From NCBI RefSeq assembly GCF_035610345.1, contig NZ_CP141212.1:3047501-3111500 (forward strand): DNA of 64,000 bases, read 5' to 3'. A model generated the notes under the pieces. The model was not told where the DNA came from. It was given only the letters and a program-made list of their open reading frames with translations, and searched no databases. Positions within the stretch are counted from its first letter, which is position 1. The number at the start of each line of letters is the position of its first letter. Below, in pieces: positions 39,515-48,418 of the stretch. Both the position numbers and the translations under genes were made by a program. This DNA comes from Sinorhizobium meliloti (lineage in GTDB: Bacteria; Pseudomonadota; Alphaproteobacteria; Rhizobiales; Rhizobiaceae).

Positions 39515-39738
39515 TGCGTGGCAAAGGACTACATCTTTTTACGAGTATGTAAGCAAAAATTCTATTTTAACGCGATTTTAAGCTCGCTTTACTAATTTAG
39601 ATCGCACAGCGGCATGAAGCCCTTCGTGATTTCGAAATCTCCCCAGCAACCGCCAGCCGCCCTTTCCTGAAGGACGGCGAAGCAGATCACAAACGTCCGC
39701 TCCGCGGCCGTTTCTTCGCGAAAATTTCAGAGGGGATC

Positions 39739-41520
39739 ATGTTTTCTTTTACCAGAAGCCGTGACGCACGGCAGATCATCGAAGCCTTGTCCAAATCGCA
39801 GGCCATCATTCAATTCGACCTCGCCGGCAACGTCCTCGACGCCAACGAGAACTTCTGCAAGGCGCTCGGCTATAGTCTGCAGGAAATCGTGGGACAGCAC
39901 CATCGCATCTTCTGCGCGCCGGAATTCGTGGCGACTGAGGAGTATCGTGAGTTCTGGGCACGCCTCGGCCGCGGCGAATTCGACAGCAACAGCTACCGGC
40001 GCCTCGCCAAGGGCGGACGGGAGATCTGGATCCAGGCGAGTTACAACCCGGTCTCCCGAAACGGCAAGCCCTACAAGGTGGTCAAGTTCGCAACCGACAT
40101 CACCGCCGTCAAGATGCGGGCCACGGAAGATGCGGGCAAGCTCGACGCCATTTCCCGCTCGCAGGCGATGATCGAGTTCACGCCCGCCGGAGAGGTGCTC
40201 ACAGCCAACGAGAACTTCTGCAACACGCTCGGCTATCAGCTCTCCGAAATCCAGGGCCGACACCACAGCATGTTCTGCGAGCCCGGTTATACCGGCACGG
40301 CCGAATATGCCGATTTCTGGAAGCGCCTGGCCCAGGGTGAATTCATCTCCAACGAATTCGTGCGCTATGGCAAGGCCGGCAAGGAGGTCTGGATCCAGGC
40401 CGCCTACAACCCCATTCGCGATCCGAACGGCCGGGTTTACAAGGTGGTCAAATTCGCGACAGACGTGACCGAACGCATGGCCGCGATCAATGCGCTCGGA
40501 GCCGGCTTGCGAGCGCTTGCCGACGGCGATCTGGCTCAATCGCTCGACACGCCTTTCGTTCCCAGCATGGAAACGGTGCGCAAGGACTTCAACGAAGCGC
40601 TTGTCCGCCTCTGTCGGGCCATGCAGACGGTCGGCGAAAATGCAAGCGCGATCGCCGGCGGCGCACGCGAGATCCGGTCTGCAGCCGACGATCTGTCGAA
40701 ACGTACAGAACAGCAGGCGGCCTCCGTCGAAGAAACGGCCGCAGCGCTGGACGAGATCACCACGACCGTCGCGGATTCCAGCCGCCGTGCCGAGGAAGCG
40801 GGCAATCTGGTCGCAAAGACGAAGGATGGCGCCGAGCGCTCCGGACTTGTCGTCAACAGCGCGATCGGCGCCATGGGCCAGATCGAGCAATCCTCGCGCG
40901 AAATCAGCAACATCATCGGCGTCATCGACGACATCGCCTTCCAGACGAACCTGCTGGCCCTCAATGCCGGTGTCGAGGCGGCGCGTGCCGGAGAAGCCGG
41001 CAAGGGCTTCGCCGTCGTGGCCCAGGAAGTCCGCGAACTCGCGCAGCGATCGGCGAGCGCGGCAAAGGACATCAAATCCCTGATCACCGCTTCAGGCGAG
41101 CATGTGAGGAACGGCGTCTCGCTGGTCGGCCAGACCGGCACCGCCCTGGAAACCATCCTGGCGCAGGTGCAGGAGATAAATCACAACGTCTCGGCGATCG
41201 TGGAAGCCGCCCGCGAACAGTCGACCGGTCTCAAGGAAATCAACCAGGCGGTCAATGCGATGGATCAGACGACGCAGCAGAACGCCGCCATGGTGGAGGA
41301 AAGCACGGCCGCGAGCCATCGGATGTCGCAGGAGGCGGACGCGTTGCACGCCCTGCTGCGTCAGTTCCGCATCGGACGGAACGCTTCGCCCCCAAGCGAC
41401 AACAGGATGGAAGCGCCCCATTCGCCCACGCGTCTGCACGCAACTGCAAAGGCGCTGCGTAGCGGCACGAGGTCCAATCTCGCCCTCGCTCCCGCCTCGG
41501 ACAACTGGGAGAATTTCTGA
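39739..41520 (+). CDS. soluble methyl-accepting chemotaxis protein with two PAS domains
   Basis: 593 residues without a membrane segment. Two PAS domains (about 15-125 and 137-248) are close paralogues, each with NENFC..LGY and PAC-type YKVVKFATD. A short HAMP-like linker leads to the signalling domain, with the hairpin tip IDDIAFQTNLLALNAGVEAARAG split about residues 394-416. The protein ends in NWENF (41503-41517), a CheR-tether-type pentapeptide (E. coli NWETF). Likely senses an intracellular redox, oxygen or metabolic state. Resembles the cytosolic S. meliloti McpY type as I recall it. Confidence 0.88.
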   Translation: MFSFTRSRDARQIIEALSKSQAIIQFDLAGNVLDANENFCKALGYSLQEIVGQHHRIFCAPEFVATEEYREFWARLGRGEFDSNSYRRLAKGGREIWIQASYNPVSRNGKPYKVVKFATDITAVKMRATEDAGKLDAISRSQAMIEFTPAGEVLTANENFCNTLGYQLSEIQGRHHSMFCEPGYTGTAEYADFWKRLAQGEFISNEFVRYGKAGKEVWIQAAYNPIRDPNGRVYKVVKFATDVTERMAAINALGAGLRALADGDLAQSLDTPFVPSMETVRKDFNEALVRLCRAMQTVGENASAIAGGAREIRSAADDLSKRTEQQAASVEETAAALDEITTTVADSSRRAEEAGNLVAKTKDGAERSGLVVNSAIGAMGQIEQSSREISNIIGVIDDIAFQTNLLALNAGVEAARAGEAGKGFAVVAQEVRELAQRSASAAKDIKSLITASGEHVRNGVSLVGQTGTALETILAQVQEINHNVSAIVEAAREQSTGLKEINQAVNAMDQTTQQNAAMVEESTAASHRMSQEADALHALLRQFRIGRNASPPSDNRMEAPHSPTRLHATAKALRSGTRSNLALAPASDNWENF

Positions 41521-41821
41521 CCGCACTCCCGCCCGCGCTCTTCTTCGAACGCAACGGCTCCCGTCAGGAAGAGCGTAAGCCTCTCCCTCCTCTCCCTGTC
41601 ACCGGGATGAGGGCAGCGACGCGCCTGCGGGGCGGAAAGGGTCTTTTCCAGCCCAAGGACTTGGGCTGGCTCGATTCCTGTGAAGGCACAGGAACGAGGA
41701 TCGAAGGACAAACTCCCTGGAAGCGCTCTAAGGGCGTGTCGAGATTCGGGCTACCCGCCGCCGCTTGTTTGATTTCCTCATTCCTGTGCTTGTCACAGGA
41801 ATCCAGCCAGACCAACAGGCC
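41521..41821. other. 301-bp intergenic region made of palindromic elements
   Basis: No gene. Contains a CCTCTCC/GGATGAGGG-type rhizobial element at about 41580-41620, a perfect CCAGCCCAA-ggac-TTGGGCTGG palindrome at 41648-41669, and the MITE-like unit at 41664-41811. Lies between the convergent chemoreceptor and fdsD genes. Confidence 0.6.
41664..41811. mobile_element. MITE-like element with 17-bp terminal inverted repeats
   Basis: Left end CTGGCTCGATTCCTGTG and right end, in inverse orientation, CTGGCTGGATTCCTGTG differ at one position. Each end also contains its own TTCCTGTG/CACAGGAA hairpin (41675-41694 and 41781-41801). About 148 bp, no coding capacity. Target-site duplication could not be seen. 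Confidence 0.4.
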
Positions 41822-42055
41822 TTAAACCGCCTCCGGACGGCGGATCTTCTCAGCCGCCTCGAGCACCAGCGGGTTCAACCCTTCACCGCCATGCGCGATA
41901 TGCTCGAAGAGCTTGCGGCGCATGCGCGGCTCCCAATATTTGTTGATATGCGTGGCCACGCCCTCGGCCGCCCCCTCCGCCGGCTGGGTCAGGAAGAAGG
42001 TGGCAATCTGGTTCGCCATATAGACGAGCTTGGCGTTAGGGTGGTTTTCAGACAT
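41822..42055 (-). CDS. fdsD: formate dehydrogenase delta subunit
   Basis: 77 residues. FdsD family: KLVYMANQIATFF (about 9-21), then THINKYWEPRMRRKLFEHI (about 36-54). Small accessory subunit of the soluble NAD-dependent molybdenum formate dehydrogenase; needed for full activity in relatives. Last gene of the operon, 17 bp after fdhD. Confidence 0.9.
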   Translation of the reverse strand: MSENHPNAKLVYMANQIATFFLTQPAEGAAEGVATHINKYWEPRMRRKLFEHIAHGGEGLNPLVLEAAEKIRRPEAV

Positions 42056-42072
42056 GGACGATTGCTCCGCAT

Positions 42073-42945
42073 TCAGAATAGCGGCACGCGGGCGGACAAG
42101 GACGCAGGCTCCTCGTCATTCCGGATGATGCGCTCCGCATGGGTGAAGATTTCAAACTCGTCGCCGCGGACAAGTGCGATGAGGGTCATGCCCGCCCCTT
42201 CCGCCGTGCGGATGGCGAGCGCCGTCGGCGCAGAAATGGCAATGATCACCGGGCTCCCGACGATCGCGGTTTTCTGCACCATCTCGACCGATACGCGGGA
42301 CGTGACGACAACCGCCCCCTGAGCGCCCCTGAACCCAGCGCGCGCGGCCGCTCCGGTCAGCTTGTCCAGCGCGTTGTGACGCCCGACATCCTCGCGAGCC
42401 GCGATCAGTCCGCGTCCGGGCACGTAGAAAGCGGCACCGTGCACCGCCCGTGTCTCGAAATGAAGCGGCTGTTGTCCATTGAGAAGCGCAACTGCGTCCA
42501 CCACGTCCTGATCGGAAAGGCGAAGCAGCGAGGCGGAGACATCGGGCGTCGGGCGAACGGCCTCCTCGATCGACTCTATACCGCAGAGACCGCAACCGAC
42601 CGGCCCGGCCATGTGGCGACGTCTGAGGCGCAGAATATCGTTCTGTTCGTCCTCGAGCCTGATCTGCAGATCGATGCCCTTGTCCTCGACGACGATGTCT
42701 ATGTCGTCGATCTGTTCGGGACGGGTGATGATCCCTTCGGTCAGGCTGAAGCCGATGGCGAAATCCTCGAGATCGGCAGGTGTCGCCATCATCACCGCAT
42801 GCGTCGAACCGCCATAGGTGAAGGCGACCGGCGTTTCCTCGGGCACGACGCGCGACTGCGCGACGAGGATGCCGCCGCGCCGCGCAGCCTCCGGCACCGT
42901 CACCGTCGTTCCGGATGGAGAGGACGAAACTCGCTTGCCCGCCAT
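42073..42945 (-). CDS. fdhD: formate dehydrogenase accessory sulfurtransferase
   Basis: 290 residues; FdhD/FdsC family. It transfers sulfur from the IscS cysteine desulfurase to the bis-MGD cofactor and inserts the cofactor into the alpha subunit. The catalytic CxxC-type loop is GCGLCGIES (about 119-127). Other blocks: ALTYGGST-like VAFTYGGSTH near residue 42, and ALDKLTGAAARAGF (about 190). Eight bp downstream of fdsA. Confidence 0.93.
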   Translation of the reverse strand: MAGKRVSSSPSGTTVTVPEAARRGGILVAQSRVVPEETPVAFTYGGSTHAVMMATPADLEDFAIGFSLTEGIITRPEQIDDIDIVVEDKGIDLQIRLEDEQNDILRLRRRHMAGPVGCGLCGIESIEEAVRPTPDVSASLLRLSDQDVVDAVALLNGQQPLHFETRAVHGAAFYVPGRGLIAAREDVGRHNALDKLTGAAARAGFRGAQGAVVVTSRVSVEMVQKTAIVGSPVIIAISAPTALAIRTAEGAGMTLIALVRGDEFEIFTHAERIIRNDEEPASLSARVPLF

Positions 42946-42953
42946 TCTCGCTC

Positions 42954-45833
42954 CTATTCCGCCGCCTCCAGCTTGCCGGAAATGCGACGCGACCGGCGAG
43001 CCTGCTCGTCATAGTCGCGCTGCCAGTCGGAAGGACCGTTCGACGGCGAGACCTGCACCGCGGTCACCTTGTATTCCGGGCAGTTGGTCGCCCAATCGGT
43101 AAAGTCGGTGGTGATGACGTTCGCCTGAGTCGAGGGGTGATGGAAGGTCGTATAGACGACACCCGGCGCGACGCGATCGGTGATCAACGCGCGGAGCGTC
43201 GTATCGCCCGAGCGGCTGGCGAGCCTGACCCAGTCGCCGTCGCGGATGCCGCGCTGCTCGGCGTCATGCGGGTGAATTTCCAGCCGGTCTTCCGCATGCC
43301 AGACGACGTTCTCCGTGCGACGCGTCTGGGCGCCGACATTGTACTGACTGAGAATACGGCCGGTCGTCAGAAGCAGCGGGAAGCGCGGACCGGTCCTTTC
43401 GTCGGTCGCCACGTATTCGGTGCGGATGAACTTGCCCTTGCCGCGCACGAAACCGTCGACATGCATGATGGGCGAGCCGAGCGGCGCCTTCTCATTGCAC
43501 GGCCACTGCACCGAGCCCATCTTGTCCAGATAGTCGTAGGAGACCATGGCAAAGCTCGGCGTCGTCGCCGCGATCTCGTCCATGATCTCGGACGGATGGC
43601 GATAGTTCCAGGCAAGCCCCATGGCTTGCGCCATCTTCTGCGTCACCTCCCAATCGGCATAGCCGTTCTTCGGCCGCATGACGCGCCGGACGCGGTTGAT
43701 GCGGCGCTCGGCATTGGTGAAGGTTCCGTCCTTTTCGAGGAAGGTCGATCCGGGCAGGAAGACATGGGCGTAGTTGGCCGTCTCGTTGAGGAAGAGATCG
43801 TGCACCACGACGCATTCCATCGCCGCAAGGCCGGCGGCGACGTGCTTGGTGTCCGGATCCGACTGCAGGATGTCCTCGCCCTGCACGTAGAGGCCCTTGA
43901 AGGTGCCCTCGACGGCGGCATCGAGCATATTGGGGATGCGCAGGCCCGGCTCGTGATTGAGCGTCACGCCCCAGAGCTTCTCGAAGATCTCGCGCGTCGC
44001 ATCGTCGGAAATATGTCGGTAGCCGGGAAGCTCGTGCGGGAAGGAGCCCATGTCGCAGGAGCCCTGGACGTTGTTCTGGCCGCGCAGCGGATTGACGCCG
44101 ACGCCCGGCCGGCCAATGTTGCCGGTGAGCATGGCGAGGTTGGCGATCGCCATCACCGTCGTCGAGCCCTGGCTGTGCTCCGTGACGCCAAGGCCGTAAT
44201 AGATCGCGCCGTTGCCGCCGGTGGCGTAAAGCCGCGCAGCCCTGCGCACAAGTTCCGGTGAAACGCCGGTATAGGCTTCGGTTGCTTCCGGGCTGTGATG
44301 GGGCTCTGCCACGAAGGCCGCCCAATCCTCGAATTCCGACCAGTCGCAGCGTTCGCGAATGAAGGCTTCGTTGGCAAGGCCTTCCGTGACGATAACATGC
44401 GCAATCGCCGTCAGGATGGCAACGTTGGTGCCGGGCTTCAGCGGCAGGTGGTACGACGCTTCGACATGGGCGGAGCGGACGAGATCGATCCGGCGCGGAT
44501 CGATGACGATCAGCTTGGCGCCCTGGCGCAGCCGCTTCTTCAGCCGCGAGGCGAAGACCGGGTGGCCGTCGGTCGGGTTGGCACCGATGATGACCGCAAC
44601 ATCCGTGTGCTCGACACTGTCGAAATCCTGCGTACCGGCGGAGGTGCCGAAGGTCTGGTTGAGGCCGTAACCGGTTGGCGAATGGCAGACGCGGGCGCAG
44701 GTGTCGACATTGTTGTTGCCGAAGCCGGCGCGCACCAGCTTCTGCACCAGAAAGGTTTCCTCATTGGTGCAGCGCGAAGACGTGATGCCGCCGACCGAAT
44801 CGCGGCCGTACTGATACTGAATGCGGCGGAACTCGGAGGCGATATGCGCGAAAGCCTCTTCCCAGGTGACCTCGCGCCAGGGATCGGTGACCTTCTCGCG
44901 AACCATCGGATTGAGGATGCGGTCCCTGTGGTTGGAATAACCATAGGCGAAGCGGCCCTTGACGCAGGAATGGCCGCGATTCGCCTGGCCGTCCTTCCAG
45001 GGCACCATGCGCACCAGCTCCTCGCCACGCATCTCCGCCTTGAACGAGCAGCCCACGCCGCAATAGGCGCAGGTGGTGACGACCGAGTGCTCCGGCTGGC
45101 CGATCTCGATCACCGATTTTTCCGTCAGCGTCGCCGTGGGGCAAGCCTGCACGCAGGCGCCGCAGGAGACGCATTCGGAGGAAACGAAATCCTCGTTCAT
45201 GCCGGCGGAGACGCGCGAATCGAAGCCGCGGCCGCTGATCGTCAGCGCGAAGGTGCCCTGCACTTCCTCGCAGGCCCGCACGCAGCGCGAACAGACGATG
45301 CACTTCGCCGGATCATAGGTGAAATACGGATTCGACTCGTCCTTCGGCGCCCATTTTGCGTTGATCTCGCCATTGTTGCGCGCCGTCACATGGTTCTCGC
45401 CGTCATAGCCGTAGCGCACGTCGCGCAGGCCCACGGCACCGGCCATGTCCTGCAGCTCGCAATCGCCATTGGCTGCGCAGGTGAGGCAGTCGAGCGGATG
45501 GTCGGAAATATAGAGCTCCATGACGCCGCGGCGGACATCCTTCAGCCGCTGCGTCTGCGTCGAAACGCTGATGCCTGCCGCCACCGGCGTCGTGCAGGAG
45601 GCCGGCATGCCGGCGCGTCCCTCGATCTCTACGAGACAGAGCCGGCAGGAGCCGAAGGCATCCATCATGTCGGAAGCGCAAAGCTTCGGCACCTCGATGC
45701 CCGCTTCCATTGCCGCACGCATGATCGACGTGCCTTCCGGAACCGTGATCTCGCGCCCGTCTATCGTCAGCGTCACCGTCTTCTCGGACTTGGAGGCAGG
45801 GGTGCCGTAGTCGATTTCGTGAATGAGAGACAT
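42954..45833 (-). CDS. fdsA: NAD-dependent formate dehydrogenase alpha subunit (Mo, Fe-S)
   Basis: 959 residues. Oxidises formate to CO2 at a bis-MGD molybdenum centre. N-terminal [2Fe-2S] cysteines are C52, C63, C66 and C80; then the His-Cys3 cluster (HPLDCLTC..GDC), two ferredoxin-type [4Fe-4S] sets (CIVCSRCVRAC and CVSCGACVQAC) and the catalytic-domain cluster (CAYCGVGC). The Mo ligand is the Cys in RVCHSPTGYG, so this is a Cys, not selenocysteine, enzyme. Start has AGGAGG at good spacing. It is separated from upstream fdsB by 373 bp containing repeat elements. Confidence 0.96.
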   Translation of the reverse strand: MSLIHEIDYGTPASKSEKTVTLTIDGREITVPEGTSIMRAAMEAGIEVPKLCASDMMDAFGSCRLCLVEIEGRAGMPASCTTPVAAGISVSTQTQRLKDVRRGVMELYISDHPLDCLTCAANGDCELQDMAGAVGLRDVRYGYDGENHVTARNNGEINAKWAPKDESNPYFTYDPAKCIVCSRCVRACEEVQGTFALTISGRGFDSRVSAGMNEDFVSSECVSCGACVQACPTATLTEKSVIEIGQPEHSVVTTCAYCGVGCSFKAEMRGEELVRMVPWKDGQANRGHSCVKGRFAYGYSNHRDRILNPMVREKVTDPWREVTWEEAFAHIASEFRRIQYQYGRDSVGGITSSRCTNEETFLVQKLVRAGFGNNNVDTCARVCHSPTGYGLNQTFGTSAGTQDFDSVEHTDVAVIIGANPTDGHPVFASRLKKRLRQGAKLIVIDPRRIDLVRSAHVEASYHLPLKPGTNVAILTAIAHVIVTEGLANEAFIRERCDWSEFEDWAAFVAEPHHSPEATEAYTGVSPELVRRAARLYATGGNGAIYYGLGVTEHSQGSTTVMAIANLAMLTGNIGRPGVGVNPLRGQNNVQGSCDMGSFPHELPGYRHISDDATREIFEKLWGVTLNHEPGLRIPNMLDAAVEGTFKGLYVQGEDILQSDPDTKHVAAGLAAMECVVVHDLFLNETANYAHVFLPGSTFLEKDGTFTNAERRINRVRRVMRPKNGYADWEVTQKMAQAMGLAWNYRHPSEIMDEIAATTPSFAMVSYDYLDKMGSVQWPCNEKAPLGSPIMHVDGFVRGKGKFIRTEYVATDERTGPRFPLLLTTGRILSQYNVGAQTRRTENVVWHAEDRLEIHPHDAEQRGIRDGDWVRLASRSGDTTLRALITDRVAPGVVYTTFHHPSTQANVITTDFTDWATNCPEYKVTAVQVSPSNGPSDWQRDYDEQARRSRRISGKLEAAE

Positions 45834-45874
45834 TAGCGGGCCTCCTGAGAAATTGCGTTCAAGGGGGCGGCTTC

Positions 45875-46048
45875 ACCCCCCTCTGCCCTGCCGGGCATCT
45901 CCCCCACAAGCGGGGAGATCGAATCGTGGCCGGCCACTCGCTCCAAAACAAACGCTTCTGCACGTGGGGCGCTCCGGTCAAGACGCCGAGCGCGCCGCAT
46001 CCATTCTCCTCCCTTGTGGGGGAGATGGCCGGCAGGCCAGAGGGGGGT
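45875..46048. mobile_element. 174-bp inverted-repeat (MITE-like) element inside the fds operon
   Basis: Arms 45875-45918 and 46005-46048 are inverted repeats with 40 of 44 matching positions; both begin ACCCCCCTCTG and contain CATCTCCCCCACAAG. The 86-bp centre has no gene. This resembles abundant rhizobial palindromic intergenic elements. It splits fdsB from fdsA. Confidence 0.65.
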
Positions 46049-46096
46049 ACGCGCCGCCGCCGATACCGACGTCCGCCCCTCATCCGGCTGCCGCCA

Positions 46097-46170
46097 CCTT
46101 CTCGCCGCAGGCGGGGAGAAGGAGTATGCCGTGCCCTTCCGGTCCCCTCTCCCCGCCTGCGGGGAGAGGG
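46097..46170. repeat. pair of GC-rich hairpins, fdsB-fdsA spacer
   Basis: CCTTCTCGCCGC/GCGGGGAGAAGG (46097-46122, one mismatch) and perfect CCCTCTCCCCGC-ct-GCGGGGAGAGGG (46145-46170). Followed by TTAGGGTGAGGGGC, a common flank of rhizobial mosaic elements. With the 174-bp element these fill the 373-bp gap 45834-46206, which has no gene. Confidence 0.6.
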
Positions 46171-46206
46171 TTAGGGTGAGGGGCAAAAATTCAAGTGCCA
46201 CCGCCA

Positions 46207-47763
46207 TCATTCCGCAGCCTCCACCACCGGCACCGGCGAAAAATCTTCCGGGAAGTGCGTCATGGCGCTCATCACCGGATAGGGCGTGAAGCCGCCAAGG
46301 GCGCAGAGGGAGCCGAACTTCATCGTGTTGCAGAGATCGGCGAGCAGTTCGCGGTTCTTCTCCGGTTCGATGCCGGCGGCGATCCTGTCGGCCACCTCGA
46401 CGCCGCGCGTCGAACCGATACGGCATGGGGTGCACTTGCCGCAGCTTTCGACCGCACAGAACTCCATGGCGAAACGCGCCTGTTTCAACATGTCGGCCGT
46501 GTCGTCGAAGACGACGATGCCGGCATGACCGATGAGCCCGTCTCTGGCGGCAAATGCCTCGTAGTCGAAAGGCGTATCGAACAGCGCCCGCGGGAAATAG
46601 GCGCCAAGCGGGCCGCCAACCTGAACCGCCTTGACCGGCCGGGCGCTCGCCGTGCCGCCGCCGATCTCGTCGACGATCTCGCCGAGCGTCAGGCCGAATG
46701 CGGTCTCGAAGAGGCCGCCATGCTTGACGTTGCCGGCGATCTGCAGCGGGATCGTTCCGCGCGACCGGCCCATGCCGAAATCGCGATAGTAACCGGCGCC
46801 CCTGTCGAGAATCACCGGCACGGAAGCGAGCGAGATGACGTTGTTGATGACGGTCGGGCGGTCGAAAAGGCCCTTGTGTGCCGGCAGCGGCGGCTTGGCG
46901 CGCACGAGCCCGCGCTTGCCTTCGAGGCTGTTCAGGAGCGAGGTCTCCTCGCCGCAGACATAGGCGCCGGCGCCGGTGCGCACTTCCATGTCGAAGGCGT
47001 GCGCCGAGCCGAGCACCGAACCACCGAGCACACCGGCGGCACGGGCGATCTCGATCGCCGCGCTCATCACCGCGATCGCATGCGGATATTCCGAACGGGT
47101 ATAGATGTAGCCCTTGGTGGCACCGGTCGCGATACCGGCGATCGCCATACCCTCGATCAGCACGAAGGGATCGCCTTCCATGATCATCCGGTCCGCAAAG
47201 GTCCCGCTGTCGCCCTCGTCGGCATTGCAGACGATGTATTTGCGCGGCCCTCGTGCTTCCAGGACGGTCTTCCATTTGATGCCGGTCGGGAAGCCGGCGC
47301 CGCCGCGGCCGCGAAGGCCGCTTTCCGTGACCTCGGCAACGATCGCCGCCGGTTGCATTGCGATGGCCCGCTCGAGACCGAGCAAGCCCCGATGGGCGCG
47401 ATAGTCTTCGAGCGAGAGAGGATCGATGACGCCGCAACGGGCAAAGGTAAGCCGGGTCTGTCGCTTGAGAAACGGAATTTCCTCGGTCTTGCCGAGGCAG
47501 AGAGGATGCGCGCGACCCGAAATCAGCCCGGCATCGAGAAGCGAGGCGACATCGCGCGCCTTCACCGGGCCGTAGGCGACGCGCCCTGCGGCCGTTTCGA
47601 CTTCGACCAGCGGCTCCAGCCAGTGCATGCCGCGCGAGCCGTTGCGCACGATCGTGGCGTCGAGCCCGCGTGCGGCGATCTCGCCGGCCATCGCCTCGAC
47701 CACCTTTTCGGCGCCAAGCGCAATGGCCGCCGCATCCCGGGGAATGTAGATCCTGACGGTCAT
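46207..47763 (-). CDS. fdsB: NAD-dependent formate dehydrogenase beta subunit (FMN, NAD-binding)
   Basis: 518 residues, related to NuoF with an N-terminal thioredoxin-like part. The NAD/FMN site is GLRGRGGAGFPTGIKW (about 149-164) with CNADEGDSGTFADR (about 178); [4Fe-4S] cysteines are in SCGKCTPCRIGSTRG (about 434). Passes electrons from FdsA to NAD+. Its start overlaps the fdsG stop (ATGA). Confidence 0.95.
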   Translation of the reverse strand: MTVRIYIPRDAAAIALGAEKVVEAMAGEIAARGLDATIVRNGSRGMHWLEPLVEVETAAGRVAYGPVKARDVASLLDAGLISGRAHPLCLGKTEEIPFLKRQTRLTFARCGVIDPLSLEDYRAHRGLLGLERAIAMQPAAIVAEVTESGLRGRGGAGFPTGIKWKTVLEARGPRKYIVCNADEGDSGTFADRMIMEGDPFVLIEGMAIAGIATGATKGYIYTRSEYPHAIAVMSAAIEIARAAGVLGGSVLGSAHAFDMEVRTGAGAYVCGEETSLLNSLEGKRGLVRAKPPLPAHKGLFDRPTVINNVISLASVPVILDRGAGYYRDFGMGRSRGTIPLQIAGNVKHGGLFETAFGLTLGEIVDEIGGGTASARPVKAVQVGGPLGAYFPRALFDTPFDYEAFAARDGLIGHAGIVVFDDTADMLKQARFAMEFCAVESCGKCTPCRIGSTRGVEVADRIAAGIEPEKNRELLADLCNTMKFGSLCALGGFTPYPVMSAMTHFPEDFSPVPVVEAAE

Positions 47764-48239
47764 CGGCGCGCCTCCGCAACCAGCGCCTCGAGCTCTGTTT
47801 CGTCGAGGCGCGCATGAACCTCGCCGTCGAGCATCGCCGACGGCGAGCAGGAACAGAGTCCGAGACAGTAGACCGGCTCAAGCGTCACGGCGCCGTCCGG
47901 CGTCGTCTCATGGAAATCGATCCCGAGAAGCGCCTTGGCGCGCTCCGCAAGCCGGTCGCCGCCCATCGACTGGCAGGCCTCGGCGCGACAGAGCTTCAGC
48001 ACATGGCGCCCGGCCGGGTGCTCGCGAAAATCGTGATAGAAGGTAACCACGCCATAGACTTCGGCGCGCGACAGATTGAGTTCCCGCGCGATCACCGGCA
48101 GGCTCTCCTCCGGCACATAGCCGAACTCGTCCTGGATTTCGTGCAGGATGGGAATAAGCGGGCCTTCGAGCCCCTTGAGCTCGCCGACGATCGCCAGCGT
48201 CCGTTCGGTCACGTCTGCGCGCGGCAGATGGATATTCAC
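47760..48239 (-). CDS. fdsG: NAD-dependent formate dehydrogenase gamma subunit
   Basis: 159 residues, NuoE-like. Thioredoxin-fold [2Fe-2S] cysteines in LCRAEACQS (about 91-97) and VYCLGLCSCSPSAM (about 132-140). The likely start is GTG 48239, giving VNIHLPRADVTERTLA and matching family length, with GGGAGGG 8-10 nt upstream; the frame runs open to 48491 but without family sequence. First structural gene of the fds operon. Confidence 0.92.
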   Translation of the reverse strand: MNIHLPRADVTERTLAIVGELKGLEGPLIPILHEIQDEFGYVPEESLPVIARELNLSRAEVYGVVTFYHDFREHPAGRHVLKLCRAEACQSMGGDRLAERAKALLGIDFHETTPDGAVTLEPVYCLGLCSCSPSAMLDGEVHARLDETELEALVAEARR

Positions 48240-48403
48240 TGAAGGAGCCCTCCCGGCTCGCGGCCGCGCCGCCAGGATCTCCCGACCGTCGTCGTGCCGC
48301 TGTCTCAACCAGTTGGCAAAGATCGGAGATTCCACGCTCTTTGCCCATGAAACAAGCTTCGCGCTTATGCTTCCATGGGTCAATATGGCTGTTCCGTCGA
48401 TCG

Positions 48404-48418
48404 ATAGAAAATTTCTAT
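48404..48418. promoter_or_regulatory. ATAG-N7-CTAT operator-like palindrome upstream of fdsG
   Basis: ATAGAAA-a-TTTCTAT, a perfect 7-1-7 palindrome that also satisfies T-N11-A. ATAG-N7-CTAT is the core recognition pattern of OxyR-like LysR regulators. It overlaps the last codons of the LysR gene and lies 165 bp before the fdsG start. Confidence 0.5.
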
